From: Kiritimatiellia bacterium
Lineage (GTDB): Bacteria > Verrucomicrobiota > Kiritimatiellia > RFP12 > UBA1067
NCBI GenBank assembly: GCA_017459225.1
Contig: JAFUDL010000437.1
Coordinates: 1-7,286, forward strand
Reading direction: 5' to 3'
DNA length: 7,286 nucleotides
The notes below the pieces were generated by a model that was not told the DNA's origin, searched no databases, and saw only the letters and a list, made by a program, of their open reading frames with translations. The translations under genes and the position numbers were made by a program. Below, in pieces: positions 1 through 6,833 of this stretch (its first letter is position 1; every line of letters starts with the position of its first letter).

Positions 1-321
1 CGCGACGCATTCGACCTTCTTCCCGCGGCTTTCCCCGCAGGTACTCTCTCCGGCGCGCCGAAAGTGCGCGCGATGGAGCTGATCGCCGAATACGAAAAGT
101 CGCCACGCGGCATATACGGCGGTGCCGCGGGATACTTCTCGCTCACGGGCGACATGGACTTCGCGATCGTCATACGCACGCTCGTGAAGGAGGGCGACGT
201 GGTGACCATGCGTTCCGGCGCGGGCATCGTGGCGGACTCAGATCCAGAGCGCGAGTACGACGAGACGATCAACAAGGCGAAGGCCGTCTTCGAGGCCGTG
301 AAGTTCGCCGAGAACATTTGA
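1..321 (+). CDS. trpE: Anthranilate synthase component I, C-terminal part (truncated by window edge)
   Basis: This is the last 106 codons of the chorismate-binding subunit of anthranilate synthase, which converts chorismate plus ammonia (delivered by TrpG from glutamine) to anthranilate, the first committed step to tryptophan. The frame is open from base 1 and ends at TGA 319-321. Family landmarks visible in order are FPAGTLSGAPKVRAMELI (bases 34-87), the GYFS..GDMDFAI.IRT stretch (about 130-180), and the terminal GAGIVADSDPE.EY.ET.NKA signature (about 220-280). GAGIVADS and the PAGT.SGAPK motif are shared with PabB and isochorismate synthases, but the adjacent trpGD fusion and the rest of the trp set make TrpE by far the best reading. 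The N-terminal part, including the feedback tryptophan site, lies outside the window, so regulation cannot be judged. The stop is followed at once by the Shine-Dalgarno of trpGD. Confidence 0.96.
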   Translation, partial: RDAFDLLPAAFPAGTLSGAPKVRAMELIAEYEKSPRGIYGGAAGYFSLTGDMDFAIVIRTLVKEGDVVTMRSGAGIVADSDPEREYDETINKAKAVFEAVKFAENI

Positions 322-328
322 AAGGAGG
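321..328 (+). promoter_or_regulatory. Shine-Dalgarno for trpGD
   Basis: AAAGGAGG begins at the last base of the trpE stop codon and lies 7 bases before ATG 336. This strong site fixes the trpGD start at 336 rather than at the in-frame TTG at 318, which would place the SD inside the coding sequence. The stop/SD proximity suggests that ribosomes finishing trpE reinitiate on trpGD, which would help keep the two anthranilate synthase subunits balanced. Confidence 0.85.
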
Positions 329-335
329 CAATGCC

Positions 336-1946
336 ATGATTCTGATGATCGACAACTACGACTCCTTCACCTACAACCTTGTGCAGATGATAAGGGCGCT
401 AGGCGCGGAGATGAAGGTGGTGCGAAACGACGAGATCGACGTGGAGGGAATCGCCGCGCTGAATCCCGAGGCGATCGTTCTCTCGCCTGGTCCGGGCAAT
501 CCCGACTCTGCAGGCGTCACGCTCGCCGCGGTGAAGGCGTTCGCCGGGAAGGTCCCGATGCTGGGCGTGTGCCTTGGCCATCAGTCCATCGCGCAGGCGT
601 TCGGCGCGCGCATCGTTCGCGCGAAGCGCCTGATGCACGGCAAGACGAGCCGCATTCGCCATGACGGCAAGGGCCTCTTCGAGGGGCTCGACCAGGGATT
701 CGCGGCGATGCGCTACCATTCGCTTGCGGTGGAGCGCGCCACGCTGCCGGACTGCTTCGAGATATCCGCCGAGAGCGAGGACGGCGAGATCATGGGCCTT
801 CGCCACAAGACGCTGCCCATCGAATCGCTCCAGTACCATCCCGAATCCATCGGCACACCTGACGGCGTGCGGCAGCTCGCGAACTTCCTCGCGATGGCCA
901 CGGGGCGGCAGACGCGCAGGACGCTGCAGCAGTCCGTAAGAAAGGCCGTCATCAGACGCGCGCTCGACGGCGCGAGCCCGAACGAAGCGGAGGCAGAGGG
1001 CTTCTTCGCGTCCATACTCGCAGGCGAGGTTGGCGAGCCCGAGCTCGCCGCGTTCCTCACCGCGATCGCCAGAAATCCCGTCACGGCCGACGAGCTCGCC
1101 GGCGCTGCGAGGGCGATGGCGGACGCCGCGGTGAAGGTGGATCTTGGCGGGCTCGACCCTGTGGACATCGTGGGAACGGGCGGCGACGGCTCGAACTCCT
1201 TCAACGTCTCCACCACGGCGGCGTTCATCGCGGCGGGCGCTGGCGTTACGATCGCCAAGCACGGAAACATCGCCTCCACGTCGCTGTGCGGTTCGGCGGA
1301 CGTTCTGCGCGAGCTGGGGCTGAACCTGGCGGCGGGTCCCGAGCAGATGGCGGAATGCGTGAAGCGCGTGGGAATAGGCTTCCTCTTCTGCCGCAACCTG
1401 CACCCAGCGATGAGGTTCGCGGCGTCCGTGCGGCGCACGCTTGGCTTCCGCACCGTGTTCAATCTGCTGGGTCCGCTCACGAATCCGGCAGGCGCGAAGC
1501 GCCACGTGATAGGCGTGCCGCAGGAGAAGCTTGCGGTGACGCTCGCAACGGCGCTTGGAAGGCTCGGCTCGACGAGGGCGATGGTCGTCTCGGGCGCAGG
1601 CGGGCTGGACGAGATAAGCCCGGGCGGCTTCACGTTCGTCTCGTCGCTCGCGGGCGGCGCGGTGAAGAACACTCTTCTCGACGCGGGCGGCGAGTACGGA
1701 GAGCGCTATGCGGTTAATGCGATAAAGGGCGGCGACTCGGCCACCAACGCACGACTGCTTCTCTCCGTTCTGAAGGGCGAGGACCATGGCGCGTACCGCG
1801 CGGCGGCTGTGGAGAACGCTGCGGCGGCGATCATGGTGGGCGACAAGGCGGCCACGTACGCCGAGGCGCTGGCGCTTGCCAGGGAGTCCATCGACTCCGG
1901 ACGCGCCCTTGCAAAGATGAACGCGATGATGGAGGCAATGCGATGA
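336..1946 (+). CDS. trpGD: Fused anthranilate synthase glutaminase / anthranilate phosphoribosyltransferase
   Basis: This 536-residue bifunctional protein has two domains. Residues 1 to about 190 are a class I glutamine amidotransferase that supplies ammonia to TrpE: NYDSFTYNL at 8-16, PGPGNP at 51-56, the nucleophile Cys79 in GVCLGHQ, and His168/Glu170 in QYHPES completing the triad. After a short arginine-rich junction (about 191-210), residues 205-536 are the TrpD phosphoribosyltransferase, which joins anthranilate to PRPP. Visible there are GTGGDG at 280-285, the N..ST phosphate motif (Asn290, Ser292, Thr293), KHGN at 308-311, Arg366 before LGFRT (equivalent to the anthranilate-contacting Arg of archaeal TrpD), LLGPLTNPAG at 377-386, and the metal-binding Asp425-Glu426 in GLDE. 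Both halves appear catalytically complete. TrpGD fusion is also known from enterobacteria. Odd points are KHGN followed by Ile instead of the usual Arg, and IARNPVT where a KGET-type motif is normal. The stop overlaps the trpC start as ATGA. Confidence 0.95.
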   Translation: MILMIDNYDSFTYNLVQMIRALGAEMKVVRNDEIDVEGIAALNPEAIVLSPGPGNPDSAGVTLAAVKAFAGKVPMLGVCLGHQSIAQAFGARIVRAKRLMHGKTSRIRHDGKGLFEGLDQGFAAMRYHSLAVERATLPDCFEISAESEDGEIMGLRHKTLPIESLQYHPESIGTPDGVRQLANFLAMATGRQTRRTLQQSVRKAVIRRALDGASPNEAEAEGFFASILAGEVGEPELAAFLTAIARNPVTADELAGAARAMADAAVKVDLGGLDPVDIVGTGGDGSNSFNVSTTAAFIAAGAGVTIAKHGNIASTSLCGSADVLRELGLNLAAGPEQMAECVKRVGIGFLFCRNLHPAMRFAASVRRTLGFRTVFNLLGPLTNPAGAKRHVIGVPQEKLAVTLATALGRLGSTRAMVVSGAGGLDEISPGGFTFVSSLAGGAVKNTLLDAGGEYGERYAVNAIKGGDSATNARLLLSVLKGEDHGAYRAAAVENAAAAIMVGDKAATYAEALALARESIDSGRALAKMNAMMEAMR

Positions 1947-2748
1947 GCGACATTCTGGAAGAGCTTGCCGCGATGCGCAGGCGCGATGCCGAGGCACGCG
2001 AGAACACGGTGCCGTTCGACGTGATGCTGCGCTTGGCCATGAAGGCGCCCGAGGTGCGCGAATTCGCTGCGGCGTTTCGCGGAGGTGATGCCTCCACTAG
2101 GCCGCGCATCATCGCCGAGCTCAAGCGCGCGTCGCCTAGCGAAGGGATGATACGCGAGAAGTTCCACCCTGTGGAGCTGGCTCGGGAGCTTGAGGCGGCG
2201 GGTGCCACGGCGCTCTCGGTTCTATGTGAACCCCATCGCTTCCTTGGAGACGAAGACTATCTGCGCGAGGTCCGCGCAGCAGTCTCTCTTCCGATTCTCT
2301 ACAAGGACTTCATCACAACGCGCTATCAGCTTACAGCCGCGCGCGCAGCGGGTGCGGACGCTGCGCTGCTCATCGCCGCAGTACTGACCGACGCCGCGCT
2401 CAAGGACCTTATAGCCTTTGCGCATGAACTTGGGCTTGCGGCGCTCGTCGAGACGCACGACGAGCGCGAGATTGCGCGTGCAATCGAGTGCGGCGCGCGC
2501 ATGGTGGGCGTGAACTGCCGCAACCTGCGCAACTTCTCAACTGACGTGACTCTGCTTGAGTCGCTCGTGGGCAAGATACCGCGTCCGTGCCTGCGGATCG
2601 CGGAATCCGGCATGCACACTTCCGAGGCGGTACGCCGGGCGCAGAGTGCCGGCGCGGACGGCTTTCTCGTGGGCACCGCGCTGATGCGCGCGGCTTGTCC
2701 AGGCAAAAAACTCGAAGAACTTACAACCACAAGAAAAGGAAAAAGACA

Positions 2749-2752
<4 letters not shown>
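1943..2752 (+). CDS. trpC: Indole-3-glycerol phosphate synthase
   Basis: A 269-residue TIM-barrel enzyme that closes the indole ring by decarboxylating CdRP to indole-3-glycerol phosphate. The start ATG overlaps the trpGD stop (ATGA 1943-1946), with GGAGG at 1931-1935 seven bases upstream. Recognisable family elements are IIAELKRASPS at 56-66 with the Glu59/Lys61 pair, LSVLCEPHRFLG at 91-102 (the usual residue before EP is Thr; here Cys), LYKDFI at 119-124 with the catalytic Lys121 (Tyr replaces the common Arg before it), Glu170 in ALVETH, VNCRNLRNF at 190-198 with Asn191, and ESG at 221-223 followed by GADGFLVGTALM near 237-248. All core catalytic positions are kept. The length is typical of a stand-alone IGPS; it is not fused to TrpF as in E. 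coli. The C-terminus is lysine/arginine-rich because the same bases provide the A-rich ribosome binding region of trpB. Confidence 0.95.
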
Positions 2753-3939
<1,187 letters not shown>

Positions 3940-3965
3940 CGCATTACGTCAAGAAAGGCATCAAG

Positions 3966-4724
3966 ATGAATACCCAAAGAATTACCAGCGCATTCGCAAA
4001 GGCTGAATCAGAAAACCGCGGCGCGTTCGTGGCCTATCTCACGATCGGATTTCCAAGTCTCGACGAAAGCGAGAAGGCGATAGACAGTGTGATAGCATCA
4101 GGTGCGGACATCGTGGAGCTTGGCGTGCCGTTCTCCGATCCGTTCGCTGACGGCGGCGTGATACGCTCCGCTGCCTACGAGGCGCTGCGGCAGGGCGTGA
4201 CGATCGACCACGTGATCGCACTCGCGAAGCGCGTGCGCGAGCGCCATCCAGAGACGGGGCTCGTGCTCTTCTCGTACTACAACCTCATCTTCTCGAAGGG
4301 ACTCGAGAAGTTTGCGGCGGAAGTGGCGGACGCGGGAATCGACGCCGTGCTAGCGGTGGACCTTCCGCTCGAGGAGCGCGAGGAGCTGCTGCAGGTGCTG
4401 CGTCCGCACGGCATCGGCTACATTCCCCTCATCGCGCCCAACACGCCTCTAGAGCGCGTTGAGGAGAGCGAGGCCGGGCTTGAGAACTCGTTCCTGTACG
4501 TGATCACCGTGATGGGCATCACCGGCGCGCGCGCGGAGCTGCCGCGTGATCTCGCAGGCCGCCTCGATAAGATACGCGCCGTCTCGAATCTTCCGGTGGC
4601 GGCAGGATTCGGCATCTCGACGAAGGCGCAGGCCGAGGAGGTGTGCCGCCATGCCGACGGATTCATCGTGGGCTCAGCGCTCGTGAAGCGCCTTGCCGAG
4701 GGGAAAGAGCCGTGCCTCGGCTGA
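3966..4724 (+). CDS. trpA: Tryptophan synthase alpha chain
   Basis: A 252-residue TIM-barrel subunit that cleaves indole-3-glycerol phosphate to indole and glyceraldehyde 3-phosphate and passes indole to TrpB. AAAGG at 3954-3958 precedes the ATG by 7 bases. Catalytic residues are Glu51 in VELGVPFSDP and Asp62 in ADGG, corresponding to Glu49 and Asp60 of the Salmonella enzyme. Other family marks are FVAYLTIGFP at 21-30, the loop-6 stretch GITGAR at 184-189, AAGFGIS at 212-218 and DGFIVGSALV at 231-240, the latter two forming the phosphate site. The protein is slightly shorter than the common ~265 residues, with a clipped C-terminus whose last codons overlap trpF. The usual DGP.IQ after the catalytic Asp reads DGGVIR here, a replacement of a normally conserved proline. 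Function is nonetheless well supported by context next to trpB. Confidence 0.95.
   Translation: MNTQRITSAFAKAESENRGAFVAYLTIGFPSLDESEKAIDSVIASGADIVELGVPFSDPFADGGVIRSAAYEALRQGVTIDHVIALAKRVRERHPETGLVLFSYYNLIFSKGLEKFAAEVADAGIDAVLAVDLPLEEREELLQVLRPHGIGYIPLIAPNTPLERVEESEAGLENSFLYVITVMGITGARAELPRDLAGRLDKIRAVSNLPVAAGFGISTKAQAEEVCRHADGFIVGSALVKRLAEGKEPCLG
4699..4703 (+). promoter_or_regulatory. Shine-Dalgarno for trpF
   Basis: AGGGG lies inside the trpA coding sequence, 8 bases before GTG 4712. It supports GTG 4712 as the trpF start, giving a protein that opens with PRLKVCGIT, the normal TrpF N-terminus. The in-frame ATG at 4643 would add 23 residues of out-of-frame trpA sequence. Confidence 0.65.
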
Positions 4725-5347
4725 AGGTATGCGGCATTACCGACGCCGCGTTCGCCGTTGAGGCGGCGCGGCGCGGCGTTGACTTCCTGGGCCTGATCTT
4801 CGCCGAAGGCTCGCCAAGGCGGGTGACCGAGGCGCGGGCGCGAGAGATCGTGGGCGCAGTGCGCCAGGCTGGATTCGCGCCTCGGTTCGTGGGCGTATTC
4901 GTGAAGCATTCAGTTGCCGAGATCGCCGAAATCGCCTCTCGCGTGGGATTTGAGGTGATCCAGCTTCACGGAGAATACAGTTCGGACGAAGTCGTATCCC
5001 TGAAGGCGCAAGGATACGAAGTATGGCGACTGCATGGTCCTACCACTGGGAGAACGGGCATCTTGCCCGTTGATTCGTGTGAAGACGCAGTGCTGCTCGA
5101 CGGACGGCGCGGAACCGAAAGCCATCGCGCCGACTGGTCGCTCGTAGCGCCGCTCAAGACGGCCGGGCGGCGCGTGGTGCTCGCTGGCGGCATTTCCGCC
5201 GCCAACATCGCCGATGCGGTCGCGACTGGCGCCGACGTGATCGACGTCAATAGCGCGATAGAGTCCGCGCCTGGCGTCAAATCGCCATCTCTCCTCGCCG
5301 AACTCCTAGAGGCGTGGGCTTGCGCGACGGGACGCGGTATGGTATAA
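4712..5347 (+). CDS. trpF: Phosphoribosylanthranilate isomerase with an embedded palindromic repeat
   Basis: A 211-residue TIM-barrel isomerase (Amadori rearrangement of phosphoribosylanthranilate to CdRP). It starts at GTG 4712 and overlaps the end of trpA by 13 bases. Family residues are Cys7 in KVCGIT (general base), DFLGLIF at 24-30, Arg36 in SPRRV, VIQLHGE at 82-88, Asp130 in LLD (general acid), LAGGIS at 157-162 and the DV.SAIES.PGVKS stretch near 178-191. The usual helix between strands 5 and 6 is replaced by a Gly/Pro-containing segment, residues 113-121 of which are encoded by a hairpin-forming repeat (5053-5071). Loop 6, normally GGTGK.FDW, reads GTESHRADW, so the glycine-rich motif is weakened. 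Bases 4950-5130 use less G/C at third positions than the neighbouring trp genes. The frame is intact and both catalytic residues remain, so it is probably functional, though activity is less certain than for the other trp genes. Here it is the last gene of the operon and not fused to trpC. Confidence 0.9.
   Translation: MPRLKVCGITDAAFAVEAARRGVDFLGLIFAEGSPRRVTEARAREIVGAVRQAGFAPRFVGVFVKHSVAEIAEIASRVGFEVIQLHGEYSSDEVVSLKAQGYEVWRLHGPTTGRTGILPVDSCEDAVLLDGRRGTESHRADWSLVAPLKTAGRRVVLAGGISAANIADAVATGADVIDVNSAIESAPGVKSPSLLAELLEAWACATGRGMV
5044..5079 (+). repeat. Palindromic repeat element inside trpF
   Basis: The core is AACGGGCA (5053-5060), a 3-base TCT loop, then TGCCCGTT (5064-5071), a perfect 8-bp inverted repeat. 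Beyond the core only CAC 5044-5046 and GTG 5077-5079 can pair again, so the outer boundaries are approximate. On the + strand it encodes TGILPV within trpF; the complementary strand would read GKMPVLP or GQDARSP depending on frame. I recall these short peptides recurring in unrelated proteins of Verrucomicrobia/Planctomycetes-type genomes, which suggests a dispersed REP-like element; this is from memory and not verified. No second copy is visible in the window. Confidence 0.6.
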
Positions 5348-5348
5348 T
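5320..5348 (+). promoter_or_regulatory. Putative extended -10 promoter for the SGNH hydrolase
   Basis: TGGTATAAT at 5340-5348 is a perfect extended -10 element (TG-n-TATAAT), the only exact TATAAT I found in this GC-rich window. TTGCGC at 5320-5325 gives a weak -35 (3 of 6 consensus bases) at the ideal 17-base spacing. The -10 overlaps the trpF stop codon (TAA 5345-5347), and the expected transcription start, about 6-8 bases after the -10, coincides with the hydrolase ATG at 5355. The motif assignment is by eye; no expression data are available. Confidence 0.6.
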
Positions 5349-5354
5349 CGTGGC

Positions 5355-6821
5355 ATGAAAACAAACATCCTACTCGCTGTTGCGGCGCTTTTCGCCACTG
5401 TAAATTCCTTTGGCGCGATCCGCGCCGTCACCCCCACCGCCTGGAACGGCGATCCCAACTGCTGGCAGCAGAAGCGCCATGCCGAAAAGATGAAGACCGT
5501 GAAGAGCGGTGGCGCGAAGGTCGTCTTCATTGGCGACTCAATCACGCACTTCTGGGAAAGCAAGGGCAAGGCGCAGGCGAACAAGTACTTCTCCGAGGGC
5601 GACATGAAGATGCTCAACCTCGGAACGAGCGGCGACCGCACGGAGCATGTGCTGTGGCGGCTCGACAACGGCGAGCTCGACGGATACGAGGCGAAGTGCA
5701 TTCTTCTGATGATCGGCACCAACAATTCCGGACACTTCCGCAACTTCTCCGACGAGCCTCCGTCCGACACGATTCTCGGCATCAGCGAGATACTGAAGCG
5801 TATCCGCGCCAAGCAGCCCAAGGCCGTGGTGGTGCTCACTGCGATCTTCCCGCGCGGCGCCAGCGAGACCGATTCGTTCCGCCTCCGCAACGACGCCGTG
5901 AACCTGCAGATTCGCAAGTTCTGCGACGGCAAGAAGGTGTTCTGGTGCGACTTCTCGGATAGGTTTCTAGACAAGAACGGCGACATCAAGTGGGTGATGC
6001 CCGACCGTCTGCATCCCGAGGCTCCGGGCTACGAGATCTGGTACGAGGAGGTGAAGCCCTACATCGACTACGCGCTTTCCGACGGCAAGCTGCCCTGCCC
6101 GAAGAACCGCTATTCGAGGGTGAAGACGCACTTCGAGAAGCTCAAGGACAAGACGCCCGCCACCGTCCTTCCCGCAACGCGCATTGCTGGCGCGAACTCC
6201 GGCAAACGCGACGACTGGTGGCTGAAACGCCTTCGCGACAAGCGCGACCAGATTGCGGATTCGAAGGGCGAGATCGACCTCGTTTTCTTCGGCGACTCCA
6301 TCACGCACAACTGGGAGCGTCCTGGCAAGAACTGGCTGGAAAAGCTCTCGAAGACGTATTCGATCCTCGACATCGGCTATGGCGGCGACCGCACGCAGCA
6401 TCTCGTGTGGCGCGGAGAGAACGGCGAGCTCGACGGCTACAAGGCGAAGTGTATCATGCTGATGATCGGCACCAACAACTCGAGAAGCGACAAGCCCGAG
6501 GATGTTGCGAAGGGCATCCGCCGCATCCTCGACGTCATCGCAAAGAAGCAGCCGCAGGCCAAGACGCTTCTTCTTCCGATATTCCCGCGCGGAGAGGGTC
6601 CGGAGAACCGACTTCGTAAGAACAACGAGCAGGTGAACGCCATCATCAAGGGCTATGCCGACGGCGACAAGGTGATCTGGTGCGACTTCAACGCCAAGTA
6701 CCTCGACGAGAAGGGCGACACCAAGTGGATCATGCCTGACCGTCTGCATCCCGGCGACGCGGGCTACAAGATCTGGACCGAGGCGGTGCTGCCGCACTTC
6801 AAGGCAATCTGCGGAAAGTAA
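5355..6821 (+). CDS. Exported tandem-domain SGNH/GDSL hydrolase (PAF-acetylhydrolase-like)
   Basis: A 488-residue protein with an N-terminal signal peptide: Lys2, hydrophobic core about 5-14, probable cleavage near SFG-A at 18-21. It is therefore expected in the periplasm, at the surface or outside the cell. Two SGNH domains follow, joined by a Lys/Pro-rich linker (about 241-284). Domain 1 (about 37-240) has GDSITH with Ser62, Gly93 in GTSGDRT, GTNN with Asn123, and PDRLH with Asp217/His220. Domain 2 (about 285-488) has GDSITH with Ser315, GYGGDRT near 341-347, GTNN with Asn374, and PDRLH with Asp462/His465. Both thus hold all four SGNH blocks. The closest general resemblance is to the PAF-acetylhydrolase Ib catalytic subunit family and carbohydrate acetyl esterases, so ester (often O-acetyl) hydrolysis is the likely chemistry; the substrate cannot be read from sequence. 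No Shine-Dalgarno precedes the ATG, and the promoter just upstream suggests a leaderless mRNA independent of the trp operon. Confidence 0.92.
   Translation: MKTNILLAVAALFATVNSFGAIRAVTPTAWNGDPNCWQQKRHAEKMKTVKSGGAKVVFIGDSITHFWESKGKAQANKYFSEGDMKMLNLGTSGDRTEHVLWRLDNGELDGYEAKCILLMIGTNNSGHFRNFSDEPPSDTILGISEILKRIRAKQPKAVVVLTAIFPRGASETDSFRLRNDAVNLQIRKFCDGKKVFWCDFSDRFLDKNGDIKWVMPDRLHPEAPGYEIWYEEVKPYIDYALSDGKLPCPKNRYSRVKTHFEKLKDKTPATVLPATRIAGANSGKRDDWWLKRLRDKRDQIADSKGEIDLVFFGDSITHNWERPGKNWLEKLSKTYSILDIGYGGDRTQHLVWRGENGELDGYKAKCIMLMIGTNNSRSDKPEDVAKGIRRILDVIAKKQPQAKTLLLPIFPRGEGPENRLRKNNEQVNAIIKGYADGDKVIWCDFNAKYLDEKGDTKWIMPDRLHPGDAGYKIWTEAVLPHFKAICGK
5463..6818 (+). repeat. Intragenic tandem duplication of the SGNH domain
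   Basis: Copy 1 spans about 5463-6074 and copy 2 about 6207-6818. They align over their whole length at protein level (GDSITH, GDRT.H..WR..NGELDGY.AKCI.LMIGTNN, IFPRG, WCDF, MPDRLHP). The best DNA stretch, 5667-5728 against 6420-6481, matches at 55 of 62 bases. The central region of copy 1 is longer (HFRNFSDEPPSD) than in copy 2. Edges are approximate. Confidence 0.85.
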
Positions 6822-6833
6822 TTTTCTGGACAT

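Noticed and set aside
318..335. TTG at 318 as an alternative trpG start
   Set aside because: It would put the strong AAAGGAGG inside the gene; ATG 336 has ideal spacing and gives the normal TrpG N-terminus.
399..1997. Long minus-strand open frame of 532 codons opposite trpGD
   Set aside because: Its Arg/His-rich composition and lack of recognisable motifs are typical of an antisense shadow of a GC-rich gene; trpGD on the + strand explains the sequence fully.
2587..2748. N-terminal extension of trpB by 54 residues into trpC
   Set aside because: The extension is out-of-frame trpC sequence; ATG 2749 has an SD and matches usual TrpB starts.
2703..2748. A-rich tract at the end of trpC considered as an AT-rich promoter or an insertion scar
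   Set aside because: No -10/-35 pair is visible; the tract is explained as the basic trpC C-terminus combined with the trpB ribosome binding region.
4643..4711. ATG 4643 as the trpF start
   Set aside because: It adds 23 residues of out-of-frame trpA with no TrpF similarity; GTG 4712 follows an SD and places Cys7 at its family position.
5186..5200. GGCGG-CATTT-CCGCC hairpin in trpF considered as a terminator
   Set aside because: No T-run follows and it encodes the conserved LAGGISAAN stretch of TrpF, so the symmetry is explained by coding.
5967..6833. Minus-strand open frame of 288 codons opposite the second SGNH domain
   Set aside because: No motifs, and the + strand reading carries two complete catalytic motif sets in the same bases.
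6819..6833. TAATTTTC after the hydrolase stop considered as a terminator tail or a -10 box
   Set aside because: There is no GC-rich stem before it and no -35 at suitable spacing; the next gene starts 12 bases later.
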